Origin: Druceiella hillmani
Taxonomy: Eukaryota > Arthropoda > Insecta > Lepidoptera > Hepialidae
Reading direction: 5' to 3'
NCBI GenBank assembly: GCA_039881145.1
Contig: JAYKKI010000007.1
Coordinates: forward strand, 38,948,501-39,012,500
DNA length: 64,000 nt
Shown: positions 21,480 through 33,689 of the stretch, piece after piece
Numbering within the stretch: position 1 is the first letter of the stretch
Layout of the letters: the number at the start of each line of letters is the position of its first letter
Notes under the pieces: generated by a model
The model's input: only the letters and a program-made list of their open reading frames with translations
What the model was told of the DNA's origin: nothing
Databases searched by the model: none
Program-made: the position numbers and the translations under genes

Positions 21480-24400
21480 CTTCTGGGCAATATACCACAA
21501 CTTTGTTCCATTCAAAACTCTCATATAATTGTCATATATGTTTCCCAGCATAGTACGTAAGCAAATTAATTTTTAAATTCTATACAAATTAATTTATTGC
21601 AATTTTACCTTCCAAAAGAATATAATTCATTTGCATACGTTATTTTAAACATCTGACTGAACGTACAATATTTTAAAATGCATTCGATTGCATGATGATA
21701 AAAATATTCGGTCTTATTTAAAATATTTGCTTAAAAATATTTTAGTTTTCTATCTAATATAACTACAACATAAACTCATTGATCTATAAATAAAAAATGC
21801 ATAGGAACAAATATGGGCTAAATGTATATTTAAATGGAACTAAAAACAAGATAACATTTTACATCTGCAATTTTCCCCAAATTGTATCAGAATAATATTT
21901 TTAATGATGTTCTACGTAGGACGAAAATTATTAATATTCCCTCCTTTACACATACAATTTAACCAATTACTTCGGTTCAATTTTTTGCACAGAGACAGGG
22001 GAAATCTCAAAGTTTTTGATTAAGTAGTTATTTTGCCCTGTATGGCCACGAAAAATTTTCAAATGACTAAAGCAATCAATTAATAAAAACAAATTCAGGT
22101 ATAAATGCCCAAAATAAAGTGCTTTTCGAATGCAAATAAAAATACTATTACAAAAATGTTTATAAATGTTTAATATTTACTATTTTTCTGACAAATTTGT
22201 ATTAAAATGCGATTTTGATCATAAATAATACGTATCGAATCTTTGCGAAATGTGTCGATGTTTCCGCTTGGTAACGAAATACGTAGAATGTCCTAGAACA
22301 CTGGGAGTTTTACAAGCAAGTGGGATATAAGCGTATTAAGTAAATAACTAAATTATTTGACTGTTAGAGTTTAGATCCGTAATGTAATTTTTGGTTAAGG
22401 GATTTTCACACAGCATTTACTATGTTAATGGTAATTATTTAGAGAGTAGTTTTTATTCAAAGTACTAAAAGCACGGTATTTTGAATAATACAATCTTCTT
22501 TTTCTTTAATTTGTACTATCTACGCCTCAATCAGAACCTCTTTCTTAGTTACCCATGAATAATTATCTAAAATGCACTGTGTGCAAGATACTCTTATATT
22601 CTTGATATTATCATTCCTGCATTATGTTTCATGGTGCTGTCATTCCATTTTGTGTAGACTTTGGTCAATAATTGTGAATTCAGTGAAGTAACACTTTCAA
22701 TGATATTGGTTACTTTTATTTGAATTGTAATTTCTTCGTTTCGCACTCAAACTGATATTAATATTTCAAGACACTTTAGGTAACTCTAATTTTATTAGCG
22801 GTTTTCTGGTTGTAGTATTGGTTGTAATTCAAAACCCTGTGAGCAGAAACACTACAATTATTCTTCTCTTCAATATGTAATAATTTAGCTTAACAAAAGT
22901 AACACAGTTCCCTTATTTATTTTTGCAATTTGATTCTTTAGTATCCGATCATTTGAATCAAGATAAAAGTACCCACTTACGTTCCAGATAATAACTTTAT
23001 CTATAACCATCCACACATTCTCAATAACTACATCTACACAGATCTACAATCTGTAAATCAATATAGAATAATAATATACGAAACTTAAATTGGCAATGTT
23101 CATTCTCTAATAACTTTATGATATAGTACTAAGGTATTCTTTATTCAAAAAAACGTATAAAACTACGGTAATTTCGAAGTCAAAAAATTATAGTAATCAT
23201 TGAAATTATTCTTGATGAAGACAAAATTGAGAGTTCAAGAAATGCAAATTATGTCACACAAAGTATAACGTTCCAGGTAGACCGTGAAATTCTACGTAAT
23301 ACGATAAAGATTACCATTACTTCCTTATTTGCTAATGTTGAACAACAGAAAGATTAAAATTAAAGATCACTGAATTTTGTTTACTGCTCGCTAGATAATG
23401 TTTTTATTTATCACTCAATGTGTAACGTTCGGAGGAACGGATGTTGAATTATTCTTATAGATCTAAGGGCCAAATTTGTTTAAAAATAATACAGATAAAT
23501 ATTGTCTTAAATTTTTTTACAAATATAAATTTTTGTTCTACTAAAATTTGCATTTCTCATTTAAATTCCAAAATCAGCTATGCAAACCGTTTGGAGGAAT
23601 ACTTACTTTCAATTATCCTGAATTTCATACAAATAAATAATTATTCCAGACAAATTATGTGTAACGAAGAACATGAACCATAAGATTGTCCTTTACCCAA
23701 TTTTTGAAAAAGTATCATCGAAAAAACTCGTAAATATATAAAAATTATTTATACCCACGTTTCATCCCATAAAAAGTAACAATATTACAACTTTCTTGTT
23801 ATTGGAAATATTTAACATCCCCTTTTTTCTGCTAGTAGTTCTTAATAATTTTTAACACGCGTTTGATTTATAAATTACCTAAATGATTTTTTTTTCTAGC
23901 TTACCATTATATAGAAGTGCAGATATTTACACTTCAGACAGATATAAGTAATATAAATATATAAGTGTAAGTCTGAATTTATCTTAATTTAAAAGGCTTT
24001 GGCTTAGGTTTTAACTTATCTGTTGTATTTTCTCATTTCTCCCCTAGTATATTTTACCTGAACTTCTTGTTTATTCAATTTAATTTGAAGTCTATGTTCG
24101 ACAAGTCTAGCTATAGGAAGTTGACCTTGTCAATAATGATAAATATTATAGTTCTTCACGTTATTCTCTGATTGAAAATATAACAATTTCTTCCAACGGT
24201 ATGAATTATACAGACTAGGCCTTTATGTTCGCTTACGATTAATTTATTATTGAAGTTATTTATATTTGGATATTTCATTTAATTTAGAATAAATTTTGTT
24301 AAATAGTATATAATATCACATGATACATAAATTTAGTCATAATAAATAAAAGGAAACTAAAGTTGACTACAAATAGATTAATAACAATTTAAAATCTTTC

Positions 24401-24950
24401 CTCTGTTGATCAAATTCCATTTGCATCTTTATCTCTCTACACATATGATATGGTGCCAACTTTATAATATTAGTTATTTTTTTACTTTTTTAATTCTTAA
24501 TAAAGGGTGGTAAATTTGGGTTTAGTGTTTTTATTTCTGCAATACATACCTATAATAGAATACATTTATATCAATAGAGCTTTAAATTGTAAAACAAATT
24601 AAAATAGCGTAACCATAATTTAAAACATAGATGGCTTTATTGGAATATCCTAATATATTTTGACAGTTTTCTCATTACGCAATAGATTCTTCTTTTTCTG
24701 AATTTCATATATTTTAAAAGTCACATCAGTGAATATCTACAAGATAAACCGAACAAACTTGTATTGTCCATTAATATCCATAATTATAATAGTTATGTTT
24801 ATTTTGGATCAAAATATATAGAAAACTATACAATACAATTTATAGAATGACAAATTTCGAGTCGAAATTAACCCGCGGCAGACAAAGAAGTGCTTAAACG
24901 TAATTTGATCTCATTGTAAATGCGTTAAATTTTCGAATACTTTATGTATA
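21480..24950 (+). repeat. Segmental unit X, copy a
   Basis: Paralogous to 49,850-52,330. Anchors include the shared CTCTAATAACTTTATGATAT at about 23,105 and 50,562, and blocks around 21,760, 23,440, 24,000, 24,230 and 24,740. About 990 bp (roughly 22,040-23,030) are absent from copy b. The last 200 bp also match 58,260-58,470. No coding sequence recognised; the 80-codon frame at 23,441-23,683 is not preserved. Confidence 0.8.
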
Positions 24951-25566
24951 TATAAACACATTTTGGTACATTATATTTGATTTTTATTTATAGAAAAAAA
25001 AATGCTAGATGCCAGGCGAATTTTCCAATTTGATGCGGTTTTTTTATTACACATTAGAGATTTGATAATAATTGCATGCTAGATCTAAAACAATTTATTT
25101 TATTACTTATAGAGTAATACTAAACACGAAAATATTCACTGCAAATAGTTAAAGTATCTATTAGTCTGCCGAAATTTTAATTTGAATTTGCCACGTATTA
25201 AAATTAAGCAATCAACGAATGAACGGCATAGATGACGCATCGTAAACGGATTGTTTAGTACTCCTGCTGGTATTTGATACGTTTTTTCATTTACCTGTGA
25301 AGCAATTAAGAGGTGAAACGTAAGTAAATTATTTTATTTTTTGTAATAAACTTTCATGCTTTAAGATATAATTCGCATCAACTAACGATTTTGTTATTAT
25401 AATTAATATTGCAATACATATGTGAATTAAAACGTGCGTTTTTGTCATTTTCCTGTGGTCAATTTCCTGTCACTTTTGTGACAAGATAATGACTCTGTAC
25501 GCAGGAAAATTATCAAGGTTTTATAGATATGTTATTATTGTGTAGTTACGTACATGTAAATATTTA
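24951..25566. other. Unannotated interval before the TGCG island
   Basis: AT-rich sequence without recognisable features and not obviously present in the other X copies. Confidence 0.5.
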
Positions 25567-26192
25567 TGTGCGTATGTGTGTGTGCGCGAATACGCGTGTG
25601 CATGTGTGCGCGTGTGTGCGTGTGGGTGTGTGCGTGCATGTGTATGTTTGTGCCTGTGTGTGTATGTGTGTGTGTGCTTGAGCGTGCGTACGCGTGCGTG
25701 TGCGTGTGCGCGAACAAGTACGCATGCATGCGCATTCGTTCGCGTGTGTGCGGTGCGTTCGAGTGTATGCGCATATGTGCGCGTGCCAGCACGTACGTAC
25801 GCGTGCAACTACGTGCGTATTCGTGTGAGCGTGTGCTTGCGCCTGAGGACGCGCGCGTGCTTGTGCGTGCGCATGCGTGCGAACGCGACGCTCGCGTGCA
25901 CGAGCGTACGTGTTCGTGCGCGTGTATGCGCGTGTGCGTGCGTGCCTGCTTGTATGTGTGAGTGAGCGTGCGTGCGTGCGTACGAGCGTGAATGCGAGTG
26001 TGCGTGCGTTATTGCGTGCATGCGTGCGTGCGTACATGCGTGCGTGCTTGCGTACGTGCGTTCGTGCATTTGTGCGTACGTACATGCGTGTGTGCATGCG
26101 GGTGGACGTGCGTGCGTACATGCGTTCGTGCGTGCATGCGTACGTGCGTGCATGCGTGCGTGCGTGCATGTGTGTGGGTGTGTGTGTACGTG
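25567..26192. repeat. TGCG/TG low-complexity island
   Basis: About 625 bp composed almost wholly of alternating purine-pyrimidine T/C-G steps (TGTG, TGCG, TACG, CATG). It grades from TG-rich on the left to near-pure TGCG tetramers on the right (25,970-26,170). GC content is about double that of the flanks. Such tracts favour Z-DNA. All six frames are largely open because stop codons are excluded by composition. Confidence 0.95.
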
Positions 26193-26653
26193 AATTTCAA
26201 ATTAGTTTAATTTTATTTCAGTTTGCTATAATTATGGTTCAAACAAAGAAAAAAAACCCAAGCGGAAATATTAAAATGAAAGCAAAAATTGAAGAAATAT
26301 AAACACCAACGAATTAAAAATAATAATGAAGAGAGAAATATACTGAAATAAATTAAAAAGGATATTACTTTGAAAAGAAAATGGGGTGTGGGGGTGAAAT
26401 AAAAAGCGTTTAAAAATACGTTTAAATTATTATAAATGGGAAAAGAAGAAAAAAATATTTTGATTAACAGTGATATATTTCTACGATATGCAATTTTTCC
26501 ATAATTTGATAACGAAGTCCATATAAACGATGGAAACGTAATTCCAGTCATATATCTGTAGTCGCCAATTTCAGAAGGATGAATAGAAAGTTGCAAAATG
26601 TCTGAAAGAAATAAACGTAAAAAAATATAGTTTCAAAAGAAGGGAACAGAATT
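26193..26653. other. Unannotated interval
   Basis: AT-rich; no gene recognised. The 127-codon minus frame 26,213-26,596 is low-complexity (Phe, Ser, Ile rich) and has no motif. Confidence 0.45.
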
Positions 26654-26961
26654 AAAAACAATTTACAGGATCAGTTGAAAAGATACAAAAAATTGTATCC
26701 AAAATAACAACGCAGCCCAATAATAACAGACCAAAAACAAGAACCAACGACATTATTAAAAAACGGGATGTCGCCGAAATAAAGAAGCGACTGTTGTTTC
26801 ATGATGTTATGTCAAAACAGTTATCTCGAAATTATGCTACGCTTGGAAAACCGGTATTTGCCAAAACTGTTTGTGAAGAAGTGGTTAAGTGGTACTCTTC
26901 ACAAGAGAAGTCTTACTTGAAAAAAGAGAGCATGCAGTGCCAAAAGCATCAGAACTTTTAA
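26654..26961 (+). pseudogene. Unidentified exon-like frame, lysine-rich
   Basis: An open frame of about 102 codons, preceded at 26,668 by a splice-acceptor-like TTTACAG and ended by TAA at 26,959-26,961. It reads as real protein: TRTNDIIKKRDVAEIKKRL, then LLFHDVMSKQLSRNY, VFAKTVCEEVVKWY. A second frame just upstream (26,669-26,705) gives DQLKRYKKLYPK, so there may be a frameshift near 26,706. The pattern recalls, from memory, lysine-rich proteins of transposon origin found in many arthropods, but I cannot name the family. No ATG near the start. It is probably an internal or last exon, or a decayed fragment. Confidence 0.4.
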
Positions 26962-27286
26962 ATATGTAGCGGAAATATAGATCAAGCAAAATTTGAGAAG
27001 TAGTGAAAATAAAAATAATACATTTTTGGAACAACATTACAATGGCCGTATGTGTGCTGAGAAAAAATTAACTATAACTAAAGAATATAGGGAAAAACAG
27101 GAAAGGCACTTATTAATGACAACAAAGAAGCTACATAAAAATGCGTTAAAGAAAATAGAAATATATCTTACAATGCATTTTGCAATATCGTGCGTTATGG
27201 ATTGTCAAAACTAACAATTAGAAAGTAATTTTTGTTTATATGTGATACACGCTAATTTCGACCACTTAATTCAAGCTTTATATAAG

Positions 27287-27625
27287 TGTCAGACAATTTC
27301 TTCGAAGTTATTAGGACTTGAAAAATTCAATTAAACAATTACGTTGCTCTGAAAAAAAAAAAAAAAAAGAAAAAAGTTTGCATATTTTAGTACTTACATA
27401 CACGCGATAATAATTACACAGTTTAAGTTAAATAGTACTATACTACTTGAAAATAAAGAAACGTCATTTAAAGTTTATTATTTAAATGGTCAATTCCTTG
27501 TTATACAATTTTTTTAATATAACCAAATAATCTGAACAACAATTAGAACTAAAAATAATCTGCTTTGCTGCCCGTGTTGGCCGTCATTACTCACAGCGCC
27601 ATTATGGCCACTGTTTGAGATGTTA
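27287..27625 (-). repeat. Left LTR (3' LTR), unoccupied
   Basis: Matches 30,066-30,230 joined to 32,693-32,825. It contains a 17-18 base A tract near 27,352 and the intact TTAA at 27,482-27,485 that corresponds to the piggyBac target in the other LTR. Confidence 0.85.
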
Positions 27626-28059
27626 TTATCTTGTACTGGCAGTACTGTATTATTTTATATTATATGACCGAGATATTTCACTGAATATGAAAAAATGTAC
27701 ATTTTGTAAACTTTAATCTAAAGGGAACCCTCAATTTTTATTAAAGTTTACCCTTTTTATATCATCTATTTAATTCTGTTAAATGGTTATATTAACCATC
27801 AGAAAAACAGTTTAGAAAAAATCTTAGAGGATATAACATACATAATTATATCATCTGTGTAGTACTGCAAAGTTACCTAGTATCCTTTGAAAATTAGCTG
27901 GCTCTGTAAGCTTGTACTTTCTTAAATGTTACCTAGTATCCTTTAAAAAAAACTTCAAACCAAAAGATAAACATATACATTGATAATGTCATTCATTCAT
28001 TGTGTGTTAAAAGGCAGAATTCTTCCTATCTTCAATTCGTAGCGGGATTGACCAGAATG
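27626..28059. other. Deleted pol interval of the LTR element
   Basis: Lies between the left LTR and the last recognisable reverse-transcriptase codons. It should hold RNase H and integrase but none is seen. A short direct repeat (TTACCTAGTATCCTTT) occurs near 27,870 and 27,928. Confidence 0.5.
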
Positions 28060-29180
28060 CTGAACTGGTATTCGATATTGTAAAATATGTTGAGTTTCTT
28101 GTCTTGATCACTAGATCGTCGATCAGTGAGAATGGTTGAGCTTAAGGTATCACTATTTCATTTAGATTTCTGAAATCTGCACATAACCTTGAAATTTTGT
28201 TTTCTTCTTTTTTGAAAGCCAAAATTTCTGGTGCCGCAAATGGACTATAAGATTTCTCTATAAATTTTTTGTCAATTAACTTTGCTATTTAGTCTTCTAT
28301 TTCCTTTTTGTCTTCAATCAATCATTTCTATGGCCTTTTACTACAATATTTGTCCATGAGTAAATCAATACATGCTTCACATTCTTTGACTGTAAGTGTC
28401 AAATAGTTTACATATTTCTGACTTTTGTTGACTATTTAAATTACTCGTATTTATTTTGAAATCTTCTTCCTTTACGTGTTCATTAAAATTTATTGAACAT
28501 GGATTTGTTTACTTTTTCACTTCTTTAGGAGTGTTGCTTTTTTCATCATCCTTATTCACAGTATCTGTTTCTTCTTCTATTTTTATTTCTTCTCTTTTTT
28601 GATTGAGTGATTCTCTTTGTGATTTTTACATTTTCATCTTAAACCAGTGTAAATTATTTTATGATATCCAACCCAATTATAAAATCGTATTTAAGTTTTC
28701 TCCTCCAATGATATAAATATCGGTTTTTTCTTCTATATCCAAATTTTTTTGTTTTAATAATTGTCAAACCATTTGTATTTTGAGCACCATTCATTGTGAC
28801 GAAATTATTACTTTTTCAGTCTTCCTATTCTTCTCCTTTCTCTCTTATCAATTTGGAATTAATTACAGAAACATTTGAGCCTGAATTATATATCCCAAAT
28901 GTCTTTAATTCTCTCTTCAAAGATAGTTTGACTTTAATTAATGGTGTTATTATTCGTTTCTTTATCATAGTTGTTTAGGTCAACATCAATCACTGTCACA
29001 ATCGTTCACGTCGTTACAACTGTTTCTCTTCTGGTTATATTCTTCTTCTATTTGAACCAGCACTTTTCTGCAAGATGAAAGCGAATATCTTTATTTAAAT
29101 TTTCACAAGTCTTATACGGTTCTAGTTTATCAGTTTTTCCTTTATAATCATTTGTATTTTATTTTTACTCACTTAAGTTC
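28060..29180 (-). pseudogene. Ty3/Gypsy pol remnant: protease and partial reverse transcriptase
   Basis: Read on the minus strand. A protease block at about 28,840-28,950 shows NSGSNVSVIN in place of the catalytic D-T/S-G, and a flap-like DFIIGLDII follows near 28,665-28,700. The reverse-transcriptase N-terminus at about 28,080-28,330 shows FIEKSYSPFAAPEI then CADFRNLNEIVIP and PLIDDL-like sequence, and runs out before the YxDD motif. A HLAEKCW block near 29,065-29,085 looks like the end of a zinc knuckle. Many stops and frameshifts; the protease Asp appears replaced by Asn. Confidence 0.78.
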
Positions 29181-29639
29181 TTTTTGTACGCCATATGTTC
29201 ATGCTTTCCAAATTCATTTTACAGGCTTGCAGTTGATTTTACGGTTTCTTTATCTATTTTATTGATTATATAATCTGGTAATCCCATTATAATAAGATTT
29301 ATTGGTCGATGTGCTTGTTGACCTCTAACAACAGTCTTTCCTTTTTAGTGGCATATTCCAGTAACTATCCAGCTTGAAATTTAAATATAAATGCTATTTG
29401 ACTTGGGACCAACCTTTATTTTTCTATGTTTCACAAAAGTTATTTTTCCATATTGACCATTCCGAATTTACTATCAGTTTTATTATCATACTGCTGTACC
29501 AATCTAAGCAGTGTTTTATAGAAGATGTTTTAAAATCTCAATTTTCTCTTCATTTTGTATAATCTCTAATCTTCCACATTCTCTCTTTCATTTATAAATC
29601 CATTGGTCAGCATCCGATGTCTTATTTGAAAACGTTTCT

Positions 29640-30035
29640 TACAAAAACCTTTCAGCCGTTTTTCCTAGATTTTTATTTTCTGGCAGAGCACAATTAGTAT
29701 TTTTGTGTAAGGGCACTGCCGCTTCTGCAATGTCATCTAAATACTGGTCACCTAACTGTAAATTTTCACCTTCATTTAGATATATTTTCATTAAAAAGAG
29801 AATCCTTTATTTAGAGGAATCAATACAGAACGTTTTTAGTGTCTTTTTTGAGCTAATATCTGATTTTCTTAAATACGTCTAATTACAATATGACAGTGTG
29901 TCTACTTGTCAGCTTTAGATCATCTGGGACATCAAAAACACATCCATCGGGCATCTCAATAGAGGTTACGCAAATCACATTCGTATCTCCGTCCATTGAT
30001 CCCAGTACTACAAATTTAAAGCGTAGTCTTTCCAT
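29640..30035 (-). pseudogene. Gag-like remnant of the LTR element
   Basis: A clean 50-codon frame begins with ATG at 30,033-30,035, just inside the right LTR, and ends TAA at 29,883-29,885 (MERLRFKFVV, then EMPDGCVFDVPDDL). A second open block at about 29,640-29,770 reads LGDQYLDDIAEAAVPLH. Position directly after the 5' LTR and before the knuckle region suggests gag. The family cannot be named from so little. Confidence 0.55.
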
Positions 30036-30230
30036 TTTTCTTAATTTTAACTAGAAATATCCTTTTGTAAGACAACTTCTAACTTTTTAGGAATTGCAAA
30101 ATTCAATTAAACAATTGCGTTGCTCTGAAAACAAAAATTGGTTATTTTAGTTCTTACATACACACGATAATAATTACACAGTTTAACTTAAATAGTATTA
30201 TACCACAAGAAGTTCAAGTTTATTATTTAA

Positions 30231-30248
30231 CCCTTAACCACCTAGCGT
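30231..30248 (+). repeat. piggyBac left terminal inverted repeat
   Basis: Begins CCCTTAACCACCTAGCGT directly after TTAA. The inner part continues as CGGTCACAGTGAC, the inverse of part of the right subterminal repeat. Confidence 0.92.
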
Positions 30249-30487
30249 CGGTCACAGTGACTCCAGACGATATATTTTTTCAAATATTTCCGTTATTACG
30301 CGGGCCACGCGCCTGTGACTCTATGTACTTTTTCCCCTCCCTCTCCAGTTTACACCCTACGCTCGACTAAGCGACACGTGCGTGCAGTAAAAAAATACAG
30401 GTAAGTATATTTCGGTCATGTTGACCGACGTTAGGTTTTTACGTTACTTTTAGTGTTAACATTTTCTTGTTGTTTTTTAGGTTTATC

Positions 30488-32290
30488 ATGTCTGAACGTG
30501 AACGAAATATCAGTAGATGGTAAGAAGATTATGATTCCGAGGATCAAAGGGACGTGCTGGAATTACCAAATGAAGACTGCAGTGACGTAGAAGATGTACC
30601 ATTAGACCACGTCATTGATGGTGAGTGTCAATCGGACTCTGAAATTGATGTTGACGAGTTAAATGAAGATGACGATAATGATGATCTGCCAGTTGATGAT
30701 GCATCTTCCGATGATGAAGTTCCATTGGCAAGATACCGGAAGTATTTCGGAAAAAATCGGTTCCGTTGGTCATCTCAACCTCCGGTTTCGCGGTCAAGGA
30801 CTTTGCAACACAACATCGTTCAACAACCTCCAGGATTGAAAAAAAATTTCAGAGATTTTTTGAACAGAAATACAACACCATCCGATTTATGGCAGTTATT
30901 TTTTACTGCTGATATGTTAGAAGAAATCGTAAAGCATACTAACGAAAAAATTAGAAAGATAAGATCTAACTATCAAAACCAGACATGTGTTCAAGACCTC
31001 GACGTAATGGAGCTAAAGGCTTTTATCGGTATGTCGTACTATACCGCAATTTTCAAAGAGAACCATACACATTACACATGTTGGTACAGTACAGATGGCA
31101 CAGGAAGAGATATTTATCGTTGTATAATGAGCAAGAACAGGTTCGAAACATTGCTGAATTGCCTTCGTTTTGATGATGCGAGCACCAGAGGTGAACGCCG
31201 TAGCACTGATAAAGCCGCACCTATATCTCAACTGTTTGATAAGCTGATACAAAACTGCAAAGAAGTTTGTTCAATAGGCAGTTACGCTTGTATTGACGAG
31301 ATGTTGGTGGCTTTCCGTGGGAGGTGCAGTTTCAAAATATACATGTCGAAAAAACCCAACAAATATGGGTTAAAAGTTATGTGCATGACTGACGCCAAAA
31401 ACGGATACCTTGTGGATGGCTACCTTTCCTTGGGAAAAGACTCGGATGGCCAAGGCTTGCCCGTTGAATACCAAAGACTGAACAAACCCACGCAAGCAGT
31501 TTTGAGATTGGTTGCGTCGATTGAAGGAACCCACAGAAATGTTACGACTGATAACTGGTTTACTTCTGTGGAGCTAATGAACATCCTTAAGCAAAAACAG
31601 CTGACACTTGTGGGTACCCTTAAAAAAAATGAAAGGGAAGTACCTCCTCAATTTCTGCCTGGGCGTCATCGGAACGTTGGCTCTTCAATTTTTGGATTCA
31701 TGTCAGATGCAACATTGTTATCTTTTGTACCAAAGCAAAACAAATCCGTGCTTGTTCTCTCCAGCGTGCATCACTCACCAACCATCGATCCACAAAAGCA
31801 AAAGCCAAAAATTATAACTTTTTATAATAGCACCAAAGGTAGCGTCGATAAATTAGATCAGAAATGTGCAATTTACTCAACTTCACGACGCACACAGCGC
31901 TGGCCAATGGTTGTCTTCTACAGAATAATGGATGTATGTGCAGCAAATGCATACATCATCAGCAGCATTAACCAATCTCAGAGAAAGGTGCCCAGACTGA
32001 ATTTCATGAAACGACTGGCTGAAGATCTTATCAAACCCCATTTAAGATGTCGAGCGAACCAGTTTGTGTTGCAAAGGGAACTTTAGAGCCCTATTCACCG
32101 GGTTCTCAAAATAAAAGAAGAACCCAGAACATCTTCGGCAGACAGCTCTGACAAATTAGAAACACGTAAAACTTGCTCAACGTGTGACCCAAAAAAAGGC
32201 GTAAAACATTTCATTTGTGTTTTCATGTTGCGTTGAATGTCCAATTTGCGTTGAATGTTCTCAAAAAATGTGTGTTGGCTGCTGCGAGAA
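30488..32290 (+). pseudogene. piggyBac-family transposase, nearly intact
   Basis: DDE transposase of the piggyBac family, acting on TTAA sites. The natural start is ATG 30,488-30,490; TAA follows at codon 12 (30,521-30,523), then 520 open codons run to TAG at 32,084-32,086. Counting from the codon at 30,554, an acidic region occupies residues 1-60. The catalytic Asp residues are intact at 248 (IDEMLVAFRGR), 333 (TTDNWFTS) and 432 (GSVDKLDQ), with the conserved KPNKYGLKV at 267-275. After the TAG the frame continues as LKIKEEPRTSS and a cysteine-rich tail, split by a frameshift near 32,230, with ECPICVEC and CVGCCEKF before TGA. So two nonsense mutations and one frameshift disable an otherwise complete gene. 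Confidence 0.95.
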
Positions 32291-32670
32291 ATTTTGAATG
32301 TTAGGGGGCTGTAAATTTGGAATGATTCTGATTTAATTGTGCCAATGATAGTTTTATATAAGAGGTTATATATTTAACTTACTAAAAATAATTAAAAATA
32401 AGTAGTCTCATTGATTGTTATTACTTAGTTCTTACCTTAATTAAAAAACCTATAATTTGTTAAAATATTTGTAAGTCAACTTTTATTAATATTAATAAGA
32501 AGAAAGAAGTGTTAATTTGAAGAGTTTATTGAAACAATTTAAAATAAAAACAACTGAAGAAAATGATGTAGTTTACATTTTTGCCAATTCATGATTTTTA
32601 ACCTTCAAAATAGTACTTAAATGCAACCCGTCACCATGACCGACGTTAGGTGGATGTGTTACTAGAATAC

Positions 32671-32688
32671 ACGTTAGGTGGCTAAGGG
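32671..32688 (-). repeat. piggyBac right terminal inverted repeat
   Basis: Inverted partner of 30,231-30,248 with two mismatches, followed by CTAA. Confidence 0.92.
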
Positions 32689-32840
32689 CTAAAGTGTCAA
32701 TTCCTTTTTATACAATTCTTTTAATATAACCAAACAATCTGAATATATATTGTGAGTTCTGTCAACTAAAAATAATCTGCTTTGTTGACCCTGTTAGCCG
32801 CCATTACTCACAGCGCCATTTATGAAGTACATAAATACAT

Positions 32841-33689
32841 GGTCACTGTTTACCGACAGCAGAGCACTGTACCAATGAAAGAAATTTAGCTTCTTTACAT
32901 AAGTATATAATTACTGTACCTAGAACTGATAATTTTTTTGAAGTAATTTGCTGTGATGATTACGGAGAAATGTGTATTAGTCGCAAATGTAGGAAATGTA
33001 AACATCTATAAACAATTTACGGAGAATTCGACGATAATATAGAAATTTATATTATAAAGTAGGAAAACGTGTACGAACGGTTCTTTTTAAAATAAATAAG
33101 GATATAAAATAATCAAAATTTGTAAATCCTCATTAACTTTCTGAATCTCTAGAAAGTAGTTAAGCAATTTGAACAATTTGACACTTATCTTAAATCACCA
33201 CACAAATATTGTTCATTAGTGAATAAATTCAAAGCAAATGTTCGAAAAAGTTGTACTCATTGATATAGAGTTTAGTGAGATTTACACCACAAAATATAGT
33301 TCAGAAGAACAAGCTTGACATATGCTTCGTCATTATCCTGATACTAGTGTTATTTTCTTGTTGAGCGTATTTGCAAATATTGCTCCAAAATCTTTAAAAT
33401 CCAAAAAAATGTATGAATTTCATAGTTTTTAGATATAGTTGACCTTTCGGCAGATTATCAGGTATTAACTCTTAACCATTTGTTACAAGTTTTTATAAAG
33501 AATACTTCTGACCTAAACATAATAACGCAATGGTGATAATATTAAAACATTACTTACAATTTTACAAATGAATTGGTTTTAAAAAATAAAATTGAACTCA
33601 TTTTTTTTAATATTACCAATTTTTGACTTCCATGTTAGTAACTTTTGGAATGATTTTTGAAGTAACACAAAATGGTTTATTTAGAGAAA
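32841..33689. other. Unannotated interval
   Basis: AT-rich, no gene recognised; leads into segmental unit Y. Confidence 0.5.

Larger units (their letters stand above)
30231..32688 (+). mobile_element. Complete-length piggyBac element
   Basis: 2,458 bp flanked by TTAA (30,227-30,230) and CTAA (32,689-32,692), the right copy having one change. The ends are inverted: CCCTTAACCACCTAGCGT on the left against CCCTTAGCCACCTAACGT on the right, two mismatches in 18. A subterminal 15 bp direct repeat, TGACCGACGTTAGGT, is at 30,422-30,436 and 32,637-32,651. The paralogous left LTR shows the unoccupied target. The element is well preserved relative to its host LTR, so it is the younger insertion. Confidence 0.95.
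30066..32825 (-). repeat. Right LTR (5' LTR), split by piggyBac
   Basis: LTR sequence at 30,066-30,230 and 32,689-about 32,825, colinear with 27,287-27,625. No convincing tRNA primer-binding site follows its inner edge. Confidence 0.82.
27287..32840 (-). mobile_element. Ty3/Gypsy-like LTR retrotransposon, internally deleted
   Basis: Minus-strand element. The two LTRs begin with TGTCAGACAA (27,287) and TGTAAGACAA (30,066). They are colinear through blocks such as AATTCAATTAAACAATT and CATTACTCACAGCGCCAT, once the piggyBac insertion at 30,231-32,688 is removed. Internal sequence reads, right to left, gag-like, zinc-knuckle region, aspartic protease, start of reverse transcriptase, and then stops. 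RNase H and integrase are missing. Not counting piggyBac, the element is about 3.1 kb. The outer LTR edges are uncertain by some tens of bases. Confidence 0.85.

Noticed and set aside
25521..26302. Many overlapping long open frames (up to 201 codons) on both strands, Cys/Val/Arg-rich or His/Thr/Arg-rich
   Set aside because: They result from the TGCG/TG composition, which excludes stop codons in every frame. No codon structure or domain is present.
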